DNA of 49,261 nt from a virus. Every line of letters starts with the position of its first letter. Position 1 is the first letter of the stretch. The DNA lies in the IMG/VR virus record IMGVR_UViG_3300031884_000036, positions 1 to 49,261 of that record; one strand, written 5' to 3'. The notes beneath the pieces were generated by a model. The model saw only the letters and a program-made list of their open reading frames with translations, did not search any database and was not told the DNA's origin. Shown here piece by piece: positions 14,194 to 23,855 of the stretch. Both the position numbers and the translations under genes were made by a program.

Positions 14194-15545
14194 CAAATCA
14201 TGAACGCTGGATGGCATATACAAGTGGGCTAGCCTCTCCTGAGAATTACATCCAATGGGGAATAATTTATGTAATAGCCGCCGCCTTGCAACGTCGTGTT
14301 TGGTGTCCACCGGAGCATCGTAGAGTATACCCAAATATCTATGTAACTCTTGTTGGCAAGCCGGGTATCGGTAAAGGTCAGGTTATCAGACCAGTTGCAG
14401 AACTTCTGTCAGCACACAAGCTGCAAGATGTTAAACAACCTATCATTGGTTCTACGCCGGAAGAACAGCAGTTGGCACAGATGATGCAGGAGGCAACTAT
14501 TCAAGCTGCCAACAAGGAACAGAATTCTGGTTCCAAAGACCAAATCGCGGAACCAGCAAATGTGATTCCAATGGCTGCTGACGCGGTAACTTATGAAGCA
14601 CTTGTCCAGTCAATGTCACGCTGCATACGTCGTATCAACTACACAGCTTACGATGAAGGTGCCAAACGAGAAGTTCTGAAAGCTTATTCCCATTCTTCAC
14701 TTTGTTTTTGTCTGGAAGAAATAGCATCTTTATTTCGCAAGAATACAGAGTCATTGGTTAACTTTCTAATACAAGCTTACGATTGTGGTGAATCATACGA
14801 ATACGTTACCAAGACTCAGGGTCGCGATAGAATACGTAGAGTATGCCTTAACTTTTTCGGAGGAACAAACCCAGATTTCATGCAGGATACTTTTGACGAC
14901 AAACTATTATCTCAAGGTTATTCCTCTAGGACATTTTACATTTATGCAGCCCGTAATCGTAAGTCAGTGTTTTTTCTTCCTGAACTGACGGCGGAACAGA
15001 AAGAACATCGTAAGGTTCTAACAGACCACGTCAAGAAGCTAACAGAACTTTACGGGCAAGTTCAGGTTGACCAGACTACAATGAACTGGTTACAAGAATG
15101 GTGGTCAGACTACGAGAATGACCCGTCAAAAAGAGCCTCAAAATCTAACAAACTAGACGCCTATTATTCTCGCCGCAATATTCACACTATGAAGATTGCC
15201 ATGGCTTTGCATTTTATGGAGTCTACAGAAATGTATATTCCTAGAGAGACATTTGAGAGAGCTATGGCATTTCTGGACAAGGAAGAAAAGACAATGCATC
15301 ACGCTCTTGTCTTTGAGGGTAAGAATCCTTTGGCTTCTACTTCGCGTCTTGTGGAACTAGAGTTGACAAAAGGCCACAGAGAGTTTGTTGACCTGCTTGG
15401 CTTATTCTACGACCAAGTTAATAAAGCCCAGCTAGAAGAAATTTTATCAGCGTTGCAAGATTTAGGTAAAATTACAACGCGGACAGAAACGAATCCTGTA
15501 ACGGAAGAAAAGACAGTTTACTATCAACTAATAAAGAGTAAGTAA
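14190..15545 (+). CDS. DUF3987-like helicase/primase-associated ATPase
   Basis: The 451-residue product has a P-loop GKPGIGKGQ (near residues 54-62), a Walker B-like strand SLCFCLEEIASLF near 170-182 and LNFFGGTNPDFM (near 225-236, sensor-like). A conserved SSRTFYIYA-type arginine segment and a helical/winged C-terminus follow. This plan matches the DUF3987-type ATPase domains found in phage replication modules next to polymerases, which probably act as a replicative DNA helicase or helicase-primase partner. No zinc finger or TOPRIM primase domain is present. It closes the plus-strand replication operon and converges with the giant minus-strand gene, 4 bases between stops. Confidence 0.75.
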   Translation: MTNHERWMAYTSGLASPENYIQWGIIYVIAAALQRRVWCPPEHRRVYPNIYVTLVGKPGIGKGQVIRPVAELLSAHKLQDVKQPIIGSTPEEQQLAQMMQEATIQAANKEQNSGSKDQIAEPANVIPMAADAVTYEALVQSMSRCIRRINYTAYDEGAKREVLKAYSHSSLCFCLEEIASLFRKNTESLVNFLIQAYDCGESYEYVTKTQGRDRIRRVCLNFFGGTNPDFMQDTFDDKLLSQGYSSRTFYIYAARNRKSVFFLPELTAEQKEHRKVLTDHVKKLTELYGQVQVDQTTMNWLQEWWSDYENDPSKRASKSNKLDAYYSRRNIHTMKIAMALHFMESTEMYIPRETFERAMAFLDKEEKTMHHALVFEGKNPLASTSRLVELELTKGHREFVDLLGLFYDQVNKAQLEEILSALQDLGKITTRTETNPVTEEKTVYYQLIKSK

Positions 15546-15549
15546 GTCC

Positions 15550-18500
15550 TTATCTCATCGAAGGAATCATGGATTCCTTCATCTTGTTAATAGTATTCTG
15601 TCTCATGTAGTCAGCCACTCTTTGTTGTGCTGCTTCTGGCCCGATTGTCTTCACCAGATACTGATAGTATTTTGCATACTGTAAGGGCATATTTTCTGGC
15701 GAAGGCATTGTTTGATAACTGTTCTGCTTCAACGTGTTAAGTTGGTTCTTCAATATCTCTGGATTTCCTGCTGCTCTTTCTTGTGCTAGAGCAACCAAAT
15801 CTGGAACTTCTTTTGCAGCTTCTCCAATATCAGTAGTCCTCTTGAAATTCTTCTGCTCCATATTCAAATACGGATTGTTAGAAGTCTCTGTTTGTTGGTC
15901 ATAGGGCATACCTTCTGCCATCTTGAAACGACGCAAGTCTTGTTCCGAGGTATTGAGCTTATACTTGTAGTTCTCAGTTTGTGTGCTAACACCTTTATCA
16001 CTCATCCAGTTGTCAGCAATACGAGCAGTTTGCACGTTCTCTTTCGCCAAGTCAATCATGGCTTGAGGAAAGATTTTCAAGAAGTTATCCGCAGTTGGGT
16101 TTTGCTGAAACGCACTAACAGCTTCGGTAATAGTTTTACCAATATTCGTGACAGCTTCATCTAACGGGAACGTGGCAGACTGTGGAATATTCTTGTAGGC
16201 AGTATCAAATGCCATCTTACCAAGAGAAGAACCAATTCCCATCATGCCAGTGAATGACGCCATCTGCATGAAGTTGTAGGCCAGCAAAGGAATATTACCT
16301 TCTAGTCCTTTGCTACTCTTTGCAATCTCTGTTAGAGATGGTATGTTGGATTTCTTGTCCATCATCTGCTGGCGCAGTTGCTGAATAACATAACCACCAA
16401 CAGCAGCACCAAGCGTGGACATAAGTAACGGTTGAATGTTACCTTGCGTTGCAGGTTCCCAAACGTGTTTCATCCACTGGTTAGTCTGTGACACTGACCA
16501 ACTTTGCAGCGACAAGAATGGCTTAATGATTGATTCTCTGGTCATGAATTCTGGCAGAGTCCGGTAATCATGTGCACCGTGAATCAATCCACCAAGAGAG
16601 CTAGCCATGCTCGCGATTTCTTCCTTACTATAAACCTTATCTTTTGACCAAGAAGGGTCAAGTTGCATTATCATCTTCTGTGACCACTTGTCTCCTTGCT
16701 TTGCACCTTCAATACGCAATGGCACAATTTGTTCTCCGAGTGCCTGAGCAAAAGTCTTCGATACTCTGTCAGTCCACTCTCTTCCATTTACCTTCCCAAT
16801 AAGACTGGAGATAGCTTGCATCCTGTTAATAAAGGTGCTCTGTGAATCAGTAATATCTGCCAAGCTATTTAAGTCTCTTCTTTTGTAGCCATTCTGATAA
16901 ATCTTCTCGGCTGCTTCACCCCAATTAGCTAGTGCTTTAGGATAAGCTGTTGCCAGTTCGGTAGCTTTGAGATACTGAAACGGATTAAAGATTGTTGACC
17001 AGCCAATATGAATGTTAGTCATTGGCCCTAACAAAGCAGAAGTGAATACTTTATTGAAGGCGCGAATCACGCCAGCATCATGGTCGAAAGGCTCGCCTTT
17101 GATTTGCTCAATAATGTTCTTAAATTCGTGGTAAACACCTTGTGAATTGTCAGGCTGTATTGCTTTGTTGACTTCTGGATTCTTCTCGACAAGATTGAAC
17201 CAAGCTCTGTCAGTTGCAACCTTGTTAAAATACTTTGAGATAGTCTTGCCGTAATCCTTAACACGCAGTTCAGCAGGTAAACCAGCACCTTCCGTTAAAC
17301 GGTTTGCACCGAAACGAGTAGCGTTAGGTTTACTGGAATCACCAGCAGCTTTAAGTGATTCTAGTTTGGCAATAGCGTTCGGGTTATTGACACCACCCCA
17401 ATGTTCCAGAAGCATATTCTGGTAGCGTTTGTAGTCACCGGTATGGTTCAAGATGGCGTCGAGAACGTCAGGACGAAGAACGCTAGGATAGTAGAAAGGA
17501 TTAACCTGTGCATCGCGCATGAAAGGTTTGCCTTTTGCGTCGAAGTCACGAACTTGCTGACCATCTTTAATCTGGTCAAGTTGCTTCTGCTTTAGAGCTT
17601 CTCTCGTAGCTTCATAAAGAGCTTTCTTTGCAGGACTATTCATCATGCTAGCATAACTCTTCTGGTCAAGGTCTTCTTTCATCAACCAGTTATGAACATA
17701 GTTCCGGTCAGCCACTGGCATTTTGTCAGCAAGTGTCAACAGTTTATTGCTATATTTGCCATAGAACTCGTCTCTGATTGTTGGAAATTTTTGGAATACA
17801 TCCGCGACAGGTTTACCTTCCGGCCCAGACAAATGACGAGCTTTGTCAATGGCTGGCATTAGGTGCAGGAAATTGAACTTTTGTTCGGGAGTGATGCCTT
17901 CTTCTTTATCTTGATGCTTATTAAAGAGTGTAAAACTGTCACCACTGTCAAGTTTATGCCCTACTGCTTCTAACGGATACATACGACCAGTGACAGAGGT
18001 TTTAGGCGTGCCGTCAGCGTTCCTGAAGATGAGGTTGGAGCGTTCTACTTGGTCAGTCACTTCTGGCATCTCTCCACCAGTATCAGGTCTTTGTCTCTCA
18101 CGTATTACTTTAGTTTCATACGCATTCTTATGCTCCCCAAGACTCACCTTCTCACCCTTACTCCCTGTGAGTTCTTCGGCTATCTTTGGGAGGATGGTGT
18201 CGTAGTTGAGACGCATGCCGGGTTCTTGATTTATTGGTGAGTGAGTCTTTTCTACCCACTTCATCCCTTGACTTAGCAGATAGTGTCCATATTGTGTATT
18301 TGGCCCTTCTCGGCTTTCGTGTATCTTACCGTTTTTATCTTGGTATCTGTTGATTTCATACCCCTGTGCATCATGCCTCTCCGTCATCATCGCCGTCTCT
18401 GCATCACTCACCATGATATGCGTCGCACCTTCTTTGCGTGCTTGTTCGATAGCGGCTTTGAGGATTAGGCGGTTGTAGTCACGGAGGAGGGAGTGGTTTT

Positions 18501-21500
18501 CTACTGCATCTTTGCCACCTAGCGTTTGAAGCACACCTACTCTATTATTGTCTTTAGCGTCTTGTTCCAGCTTTCTACGCTCCTGCCCCCACCTACTCTG
18601 TGCCTCGGCTATCACAGCTATCTTCTCGCCCTTCGGCCCAGTCTTATACTGTATCATCGCCCAGCCGAGAGTGTTGGGTAGGTTTTCGTGGAGGTCGTCG
18701 GGAGGCCACATTAGTCCCTTATCTTGTGTCTCTTTCCATCCACCTAGTTTATGTGCAGACCTCACATCATTAGCACTTAGTTCACCCTTTAGCGGTATCA
18801 CCACATCCACCCTCTGCACATTCCTCCCACTCTTCGTCGTCGTCCACTCAGGCATTGGTTGAGTAGTGTCGAAAGCGGAGACAGTGGAGTAGTAGGAGGT
18901 TGCTTTTGGGCCACCACTTGTGTCCTCCATGCCTACTTGCTTAGCCAGTTCTAGGTAACGTTCAGCCTTAGCCTTCCATTCAGGTGTTTGGCGTAGCGTC
19001 CACAAGTTTCCACCTGAACGTCTAGCACCATTAGAGATGTAATCATGTAGTAGTTGGTTACTGTTTGGACGAGTTATAGCTTCGTCTATTTTAGTGCGCA
19101 CAGATACTGGCTCATTATCATACCACTCATGCGTCATCCTATCATACTCCCTCTTCGCCTCACTCACCTTCCCTTCCATGCCATAAGTATGCACCTCCAC
19201 CTTCGGTGTGTGTTCCTGCACCCACTGAGACGCATCTTGCTGGCTAACATTTCTTCCTCCGCCAAACTCTTTTTCAATACCAGCTTTTTGTAGAATATCC
19301 CACTCTACTGGCGAAAGATTATTTTTCAAGACACCAAGTAACTGGTTGCCGTTGAAAGCTTTACCACTATTCAACTGACCAGACTTTGGATTCTTGATTA
19401 GTTGTTGTGCTTTTGTGGTAAAAATTTCTTTTGACTGAATACCTTCTTCTTTGTCTTGATGCCGCAAGTCTTCTTTCGGAATATTCTTCTCAATCCAGCT
19501 CTTACTATCAAGCTGTGTTCCTTCCGGCATTGCATCCAACTTGGCGATATGTTCTGAGAACCTGTCGTCACCAAATCGTTCCTGCATACCTTCAAGCATG
19601 CCAGCAAGTTCACCGTTGGTTGTGTCAAACTTCTCGTTAATCTTGCTGGGAATTTCTTCAATTGGATTCTCTTTATGAGTAGTCTTTTGTTCTAGCTCAG
19701 CAGTTTCATTTCCTTCTGCGTGTTGTGCACCGGCAAGAACATCATGCTGTGTTCTGCCTTCACCCGCAGATTGGTCAAGAGAAGAAGTCTTCTTAAGAGT
19801 TTTCTGTTCTTCAAGCCATTCCTTGAAGAATTCTTGCGCCCTTCTTCCAGCCGATTGAGCAACCATGTCAGTTTTTGCAACAGCGTCAGGATGTTCAATA
19901 TCAGCACCACGACGTTCAATACCACTTACGGCGTTAGAAGTTGGCACACGGCCAGCCTTCATATCAAGACCATCTTTAATCAAAGATTGCTGGACTTTTC
20001 CAACAATATCTTTGATAGTTTCTTCTGGCATAAACTTGCCAGACTTACCGGTTTCTTTGTTGGTAACATGGCTAGGTAAGCCAGCCCTTAACAACATACG
20101 AGAGAGCTTAGCTCTTACAACATTGTTAATAATCGGAACGTCAGAATCCTGTAAGTTAGCAGGAATACGGCGCGGTGGTGCATTACGAGGCGGAACATAG
20201 CCAGTCTCGTCAACAGGATAACTAAGAGGCGCACGACCAGCTTCACGTGCAGGAGCGCCATTACGAATGGTTTCCATTTCTTCACGCTGTTTAGTTCTTA
20301 GTTCACCCTGCTGTTGACGACGTTGTTCGTAAGTTAGTTTGCCACGGGTTACTTGGCCAGTTTTTAGTTCTTTGGTTGGCTTAGTAATACCTTCTTCACC
20401 TTCTTGATTCCTCTGCACCGCTTCATGCATCTTCTTGAACCAGCCCTTCTGCTCGTCTTTCTTTTGCGCTTCCTGTGTCACTCTACGATATTCTTCTTCC
20501 TCTTTACCAGTTCTGTTCAGCGGAACTTGATTGCCTTCTTTGTCAACTTCCTGATTCTTACTAACAGCACCAGTTCCAGCACCTTTCATTCCACCTTTCG
20601 GCAGTTCAGAAATACCATTAACTAGCTTGTAAGTATTGGCACGATATAGGTCGTCAACACTCGGCTCAGCACCATACTTAGCTTTCCAGAGAGATTTGGT
20701 GTCATTCCACCAACCTTTAAGTGGTGTTTCGTTGTGAGCGTTAATTAGTCTGCTAATAGCCTTGTAACCAAACTGCGTCGCCAAGTATTCTTCATGGTCA
20801 AATGGTTGTTTACCTGCTTTAACACGTTCAGCATTATAGGCATCAAACTCTGGTTTGGTTGCCAACAATAATTGCTGTTTAGCTCTGTCAGGCATCACGT
20901 CAAAAATGTGATGGAAGTTCTCATGAGCTTGCGTTCCAGCGTCAGCGTTCTTGGTAAAAATATCAGTGGTCTGTGTGCCAACATGAGCAGTTCCTTTGAA
21001 GGGAGCCTCACCTTCAATAGCAGTATCTTTGATACCATGAAGTGCACTAATCTCTTTAGCCCACGTGTTGAATAATTCAGGAGTAACTTTACTAACGTCA
21101 AGACCCATCGAATGAGCTTGTTCTTGAAGCATTTTGCCAGCTTCCGTTAGGATAGGTTGTCTGCCAGTCTCTTGAAACTTGTCCTGCTCATTCTTTGGTA
21201 TTCCAGCTAACTCTTGTTCTTTCTGTCTCCCAGCCAAGTCAGCAGCGTTAGCAACTTCGTCCGTCGCAACAGCCTTGTTGTCTTTCGCAAAAGGAGAGAA
21301 TGGAGTCTTGCCTTTAATCGTCTCTGGACGGGTAATGTTTGACCCGATACCAGACTGTTGAAGTTCTTGACCAAGTTGTCTTGTCTGGAGGTCTTTTTCA
21401 TTCTGTAATTGCTCCTGAATTGTCTGGACAGCTTCTTCACCTTTAGCCCTAATGAAATCAGCCGCGCGTTGAGGATTGGCTGGAAGTGCAGTAACTCTCC

Positions 21501-22599
21501 TGCGAAGTTCTTCTTCAGCATTGCGTTGAGCAACCAGTTCTGGGTCATTGTTAACTCCGCCTTCTGCTTCCATTGCAGCCATCTGGCTTTCAGGAGTTTT
21601 GTCCATCCTATAAGTTGCCATTGCGTTGGCAGCTTTACCTTCCTTTGTGGTATCTTCTGTTCTAACATCTTGTTTAATAGGAATACCACCAATGGTGGTT
21701 TGAACATCTGGTAAAGTTGCAGGAGCAGGATTAACAGCGTCAGCGGCAGGAATACCAATTTGTTCTTGCTGTTGAGCAAGTAACATCTGACGAACTTTCT
21801 CTGGGTCAGAAAGAATACGCTGATGGTCAGAAAAACCAAGGTTACGACCAATAGCGTTAGGCTTGTTAAACAAGGCACCTTCGGCAGCGTTTTTCAGTAA
21901 GTCAGCAGGATTATAGTCACCTTCTGCCAGCGGTTGCGCAGCACCAATAACTGTGCCAGTTCCAACGTTTAGAAGATTGGCTAGTTCTTCAGGTGACTTT
22001 TCAAGACCAGTAACCACTTTACCGAGAGTCCCTCCCGCCCTAACAAGGTTAGAAGGAGAGGCATTAAATCCGCCTAAAGGCATTGCAGCAACTTCGCCTA
22101 ACTCTGCTGCAACAGGATTTGCGGCTTGTGACTCTTGTAACTTCTTCTTGTATTCTTCTGGTTCAAGTGCAGTTTGAGCTGCACGAACACCCTTGGAAGC
22201 AGCATAAGCACTGCCAAGACCTACTAGAATATTAAGAGGAATACCAACAGGCGGATATGCGAGTGCAGGTTTAGCAAGCACGTTAAGTAGTGCCATACCA
22301 CCAGCAGCACCAACACCACCAGCAGCCATTGAAGGAGCAGCATCAAGTGCAGAACGTCCAGCTGTTATGATAGGACTATCTTGTCCCTGCAAAGTTGGTG
22401 CAACTTGAACAGGAGAATCCTCAAAATCTTTATCAGTAACAATAGGTTTGTTTCCTAGAAGACTTTCTTGAGTTGGTTGCTGAATAGCAAGAGCAGACTT
22501 TGGAAGTATTTGTGTCCCATCTGGAGACATTTCATACTTCAAAGGGTCTAGTCCGTGTGCAGCAATAATCTGTGCTTGAACCTCTGGTGAGTCTGGCAT
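15550..22599 (-). CDS. Giant polyvalent virion-type protein (2349 aa) with HExxH metallopeptidase motif
   Basis: One frame of 2349 residues. The N-terminus has a hydrophobic Ala/Gly-rich stretch (~residues 90-150). An HExxH zinc-protease motif HENFH is at 559-563, then long charged linkers. A compact central domain (~1250-1420) follows, with VAVIAEAQSRWGQ-like and THIMVSDAETA-like segments, and a C-terminal domain from about 1850 (LLGPMTNIHIGWSTIFNP). The last resembles large polyvalent-protein C-terminal domains in other podovirus-like phages. Such giant proteins are usually packaged and injected with DNA, and act in ejection, host-defence blocking or peptidoglycan/protein cleavage. Three linkers carry the same octapeptide theme (HQDKEEGI twice, NQEGEEGI once). 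DNA of about 17.95-19.25 kb differs in composition (C-rich on the plus strand), suggesting a recently inserted module. It is the last gene of the structural operon. Confidence 0.85.
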   Translation of the reverse strand: MPDSPEVQAQIIAAHGLDPLKYEMSPDGTQILPKSALAIQQPTQESLLGNKPIVTDKDFEDSPVQVAPTLQGQDSPIITAGRSALDAAPSMAAGGVGAAGGMALLNVLAKPALAYPPVGIPLNILVGLGSAYAASKGVRAAQTALEPEEYKKKLQESQAANPVAAELGEVAAMPLGGFNASPSNLVRAGGTLGKVVTGLEKSPEELANLLNVGTGTVIGAAQPLAEGDYNPADLLKNAAEGALFNKPNAIGRNLGFSDHQRILSDPEKVRQMLLAQQQEQIGIPAADAVNPAPATLPDVQTTIGGIPIKQDVRTEDTTKEGKAANAMATYRMDKTPESQMAAMEAEGGVNNDPELVAQRNAEEELRRRVTALPANPQRAADFIRAKGEEAVQTIQEQLQNEKDLQTRQLGQELQQSGIGSNITRPETIKGKTPFSPFAKDNKAVATDEVANAADLAGRQKEQELAGIPKNEQDKFQETGRQPILTEAGKMLQEQAHSMGLDVSKVTPELFNTWAKEISALHGIKDTAIEGEAPFKGTAHVGTQTTDIFTKNADAGTQAHENFHHIFDVMPDRAKQQLLLATKPEFDAYNAERVKAGKQPFDHEEYLATQFGYKAISRLINAHNETPLKGWWNDTKSLWKAKYGAEPSVDDLYRANTYKLVNGISELPKGGMKGAGTGAVSKNQEVDKEGNQVPLNRTGKEEEEYRRVTQEAQKKDEQKGWFKKMHEAVQRNQEGEEGITKPTKELKTGQVTRGKLTYEQRRQQQGELRTKQREEMETIRNGAPAREAGRAPLSYPVDETGYVPPRNAPPRRIPANLQDSDVPIINNVVRAKLSRMLLRAGLPSHVTNKETGKSGKFMPEETIKDIVGKVQQSLIKDGLDMKAGRVPTSNAVSGIERRGADIEHPDAVAKTDMVAQSAGRRAQEFFKEWLEEQKTLKKTSSLDQSAGEGRTQHDVLAGAQHAEGNETAELEQKTTHKENPIEEIPSKINEKFDTTNGELAGMLEGMQERFGDDRFSEHIAKLDAMPEGTQLDSKSWIEKNIPKEDLRHQDKEEGIQSKEIFTTKAQQLIKNPKSGQLNSGKAFNGNQLLGVLKNNLSPVEWDILQKAGIEKEFGGGRNVSQQDASQWVQEHTPKVEVHTYGMEGKVSEAKREYDRMTHEWYDNEPVSVRTKIDEAITRPNSNQLLHDYISNGARRSGGNLWTLRQTPEWKAKAERYLELAKQVGMEDTSGGPKATSYYSTVSAFDTTQPMPEWTTTKSGRNVQRVDVVIPLKGELSANDVRSAHKLGGWKETQDKGLMWPPDDLHENLPNTLGWAMIQYKTGPKGEKIAVIAEAQSRWGQERRKLEQDAKDNNRVGVLQTLGGKDAVENHSLLRDYNRLILKAAIEQARKEGATHIMVSDAETAMMTERHDAQGYEINRYQDKNGKIHESREGPNTQYGHYLLSQGMKWVEKTHSPINQEPGMRLNYDTILPKIAEELTGSKGEKVSLGEHKNAYETKVIRERQRPDTGGEMPEVTDQVERSNLIFRNADGTPKTSVTGRMYPLEAVGHKLDSGDSFTLFNKHQDKEEGITPEQKFNFLHLMPAIDKARHLSGPEGKPVADVFQKFPTIRDEFYGKYSNKLLTLADKMPVADRNYVHNWLMKEDLDQKSYASMMNSPAKKALYEATREALKQKQLDQIKDGQQVRDFDAKGKPFMRDAQVNPFYYPSVLRPDVLDAILNHTGDYKRYQNMLLEHWGGVNNPNAIAKLESLKAAGDSSKPNATRFGANRLTEGAGLPAELRVKDYGKTISKYFNKVATDRAWFNLVEKNPEVNKAIQPDNSQGVYHEFKNIIEQIKGEPFDHDAGVIRAFNKVFTSALLGPMTNIHIGWSTIFNPFQYLKATELATAYPKALANWGEAAEKIYQNGYKRRDLNSLADITDSQSTFINRMQAISSLIGKVNGREWTDRVSKTFAQALGEQIVPLRIEGAKQGDKWSQKMIMQLDPSWSKDKVYSKEEIASMASSLGGLIHGAHDYRTLPEFMTRESIIKPFLSLQSWSVSQTNQWMKHVWEPATQGNIQPLLMSTLGAAVGGYVIQQLRQQMMDKKSNIPSLTEIAKSSKGLEGNIPLLAYNFMQMASFTGMMGIGSSLGKMAFDTAYKNIPQSATFPLDEAVTNIGKTITEAVSAFQQNPTADNFLKIFPQAMIDLAKENVQTARIADNWMSDKGVSTQTENYKYKLNTSEQDLRRFKMAEGMPYDQQTETSNNPYLNMEQKNFKRTTDIGEAAKEVPDLVALAQERAAGNPEILKNQLNTLKQNSYQTMPSPENMPLQYAKYYQYLVKTIGPEAAQQRVADYMRQNTINKMKESMIPSMR
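15560..15580. terminator. Tight hairpin at the convergence of the two main operons
   Basis: GAAGGAATC pairs perfectly with GATTCCTTC around an ATG loop, inside the 3' end of the giant minus-strand gene and just beyond the plus-strand operon stop. There is no T tract on either side, so intrinsic termination is uncertain. A bidirectional pause/attenuation element is possible. Confidence 0.35.
17893..17916 (-). repeat. HQDKEEGI linker repeat, copy 1
   Basis: Encodes HQDKEEGI in the giant protein. The same octapeptide recurs at 19438-19461, and a variant (NQEGEEGI) at 20386-20409. Copies 1 and 2 bracket the compositionally different ~1.5-kb module. Confidence 0.75.
19438..19461 (-). repeat. HQDKEEGI linker repeat, copy 2
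   Basis: Encodes HQDKEEGI in the giant protein, about 510 residues before copy 1 in the protein order. The two DNA copies differ at a few synonymous positions, so the repeat is not a fresh duplication. Confidence 0.75.
20386..20409 (-). repeat. NQEGEEGI linker repeat, variant copy 3
   Basis: Encodes NQEGEEGI, a variant of the HQDKEEGI linker, upstream in the same giant protein. Together the three copies could mark module boundaries or protease-processing sites. Confidence 0.55.
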
Positions 22600-22604
22600 A
22601 TAGA

Positions 22605-23837
22605 TTAGTAAGCAGGAGAAGAATCAAGTGTATTGACGATAGGCTGAGCTTGACGAACTGGGGTCAAAAGTTTATTAATTAACTGCGCATATGGATTAAC
22701 ACCGCCATTTATAGCAGCAATACCAGTTGGAACTGGATTAACTGTGGAAGGTATAACCTGCTGTTGGTTATCCGGCAAAGCGTCAGCATCCTGAATATTG
22801 TTATCCGGCATTGGATTAACTTGTGCCGCAGCAGCCGCTTTTGCTCTAATAGCATTAGCAGCATCTTGGTCAACAGGAATAGCAGCAGTTATACCAGCTC
22901 CTTGTCCAGCACCAGAAGTGGTGCGCTCAACATCACGCGCAGGAATAATCTGTCCATTCTGCATACCTTGACCAGTGCTAATTTTTTCAGCAGTAGTTGT
23001 CGGAAAACCAGCCTGTCCAGAACCTTTAAGAGTAATACCAGAGAATGGGTCATACTTAAAACCAGTTCCACCTTGAGGAAGTTCCATTTGATTCTGCTCA
23101 AGATATGGAGCAGCAGCACCATAGGTTTGACCAAGAGTAGCAGCTTTAGCAAATTGCGGATTAGAGAGAATATCTCCCTGTAAACCACCAGCTTTCTGTG
23201 CATTAGTTTCACCAATAGACTCAGAACCACTAGTTCCAGTAGCAGTAAGTTGTGAAGGTGTTAGCTGAACACCGTCTGGATTAGCCATTGTTCTGCCAGC
23301 AGCAGAAGCTGTATTTGCAGCTTGTGTTGCAGCCAACTGTTTGATACTATCGTGTGCAGCAGCAGAATGTGTTGCTTGGTCAGCAGCAGCTTTTGCAGCA
23401 ATGATATCTTTCTCAGAACCAGTTGAAGCAGCAAGACGAGCCAAGTAGTCAGCTTGAGCTTTATCCTGCTGTGCTTTCTGGAAAGACATTTGCAAAGCAG
23501 TATCATTGGCTTTACCACCATTCAACAGTGCATCAACCATCGGATGTGCAACAGTAGCGTTACCATTAGCATCAAGTGTTATTTTATTACTGCCTAAGCC
23601 ACGTCCAAGAAGACGCAAAGGAGAACCAATAACGCCGAGTAAACCACTACCTTCAGAAGTAGCTGCTGGCATGGGATTAACTTGTGCATTACCAACTTGT
23701 GAAGGCGTGACTCCTGCTGGACTTTGTGCCACAGAAGGTTGCGTAAAAGTTTGTGGCACAGCCAGTGAAGCAGCAGGTTGTTCTTGTCCTGCCTGAAAAG
23801 CAAGAGGACGTTGAAAGAAACGAGGTTGTGAAGCCAT
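22605..23837 (-). CDS. Low-complexity virion-type protein (410 aa)
   Basis: The product starts MASQPRFFQRPLAFQAGQEQP and is rich in Ala, Gln, Gly and Asn with little predicted compact structure. A VNPMP-type pentapeptide recurs (near residues 52, 331 and, as NPVP, 365). A helical Ala/Lys segment (QKAQQDKAQADYLARLAASTG) lies near 125-145. It sits between the giant protein (5-base gap) and another low-complexity protein. In podovirus-like genomes this position often holds internal core or ejection proteins, which is the best guess. Start after AATAATTTATT, no Shine-Dalgarno. Confidence 0.75.
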   Translation of the reverse strand: MASQPRFFQRPLAFQAGQEQPAASLAVPQTFTQPSVAQSPAGVTPSQVGNAQVNPMPAATSEGSGLLGVIGSPLRLLGRGLGSNKITLDANGNATVAHPMVDALLNGGKANDTALQMSFQKAQQDKAQADYLARLAASTGSEKDIIAAKAAADQATHSAAAHDSIKQLAATQAANTASAAGRTMANPDGVQLTPSQLTATGTSGSESIGETNAQKAGGLQGDILSNPQFAKAATLGQTYGAAAPYLEQNQMELPQGGTGFKYDPFSGITLKGSGQAGFPTTTAEKISTGQGMQNGQIIPARDVERTTSGAGQGAGITAAIPVDQDAANAIRAKAAAAAQVNPMPDNNIQDADALPDNQQQVIPSTVNPVPTGIAAINGGVNPYAQLINKLLTPVRQAQPIVNTLDSSPAY

Positions 23838-23855
23838 AATAAATTATTGTTTAGT

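Noticed and set aside
15901-15920. TGGCAG-N9-style match with GC at proper spacing on the minus strand inside the giant gene
   Set aside because: It lies within coding sequence, has ATGC at -12 and no TTGCTA extension; a match of this quality is expected by chance.
18548-18862. Long plus-strand open frames opposite the giant gene (for example about 100 codons here)
   Set aside because: They are mirror frames of the C-rich module in the giant minus-strand gene, without initiation signals or protein-like composition.
20029-20046. Perfect palindrome CTGGCA-N6-TGCCAG
   Set aside because: It lies inside the giant gene's coding sequence, has no partner element nearby and is short enough to be chance.
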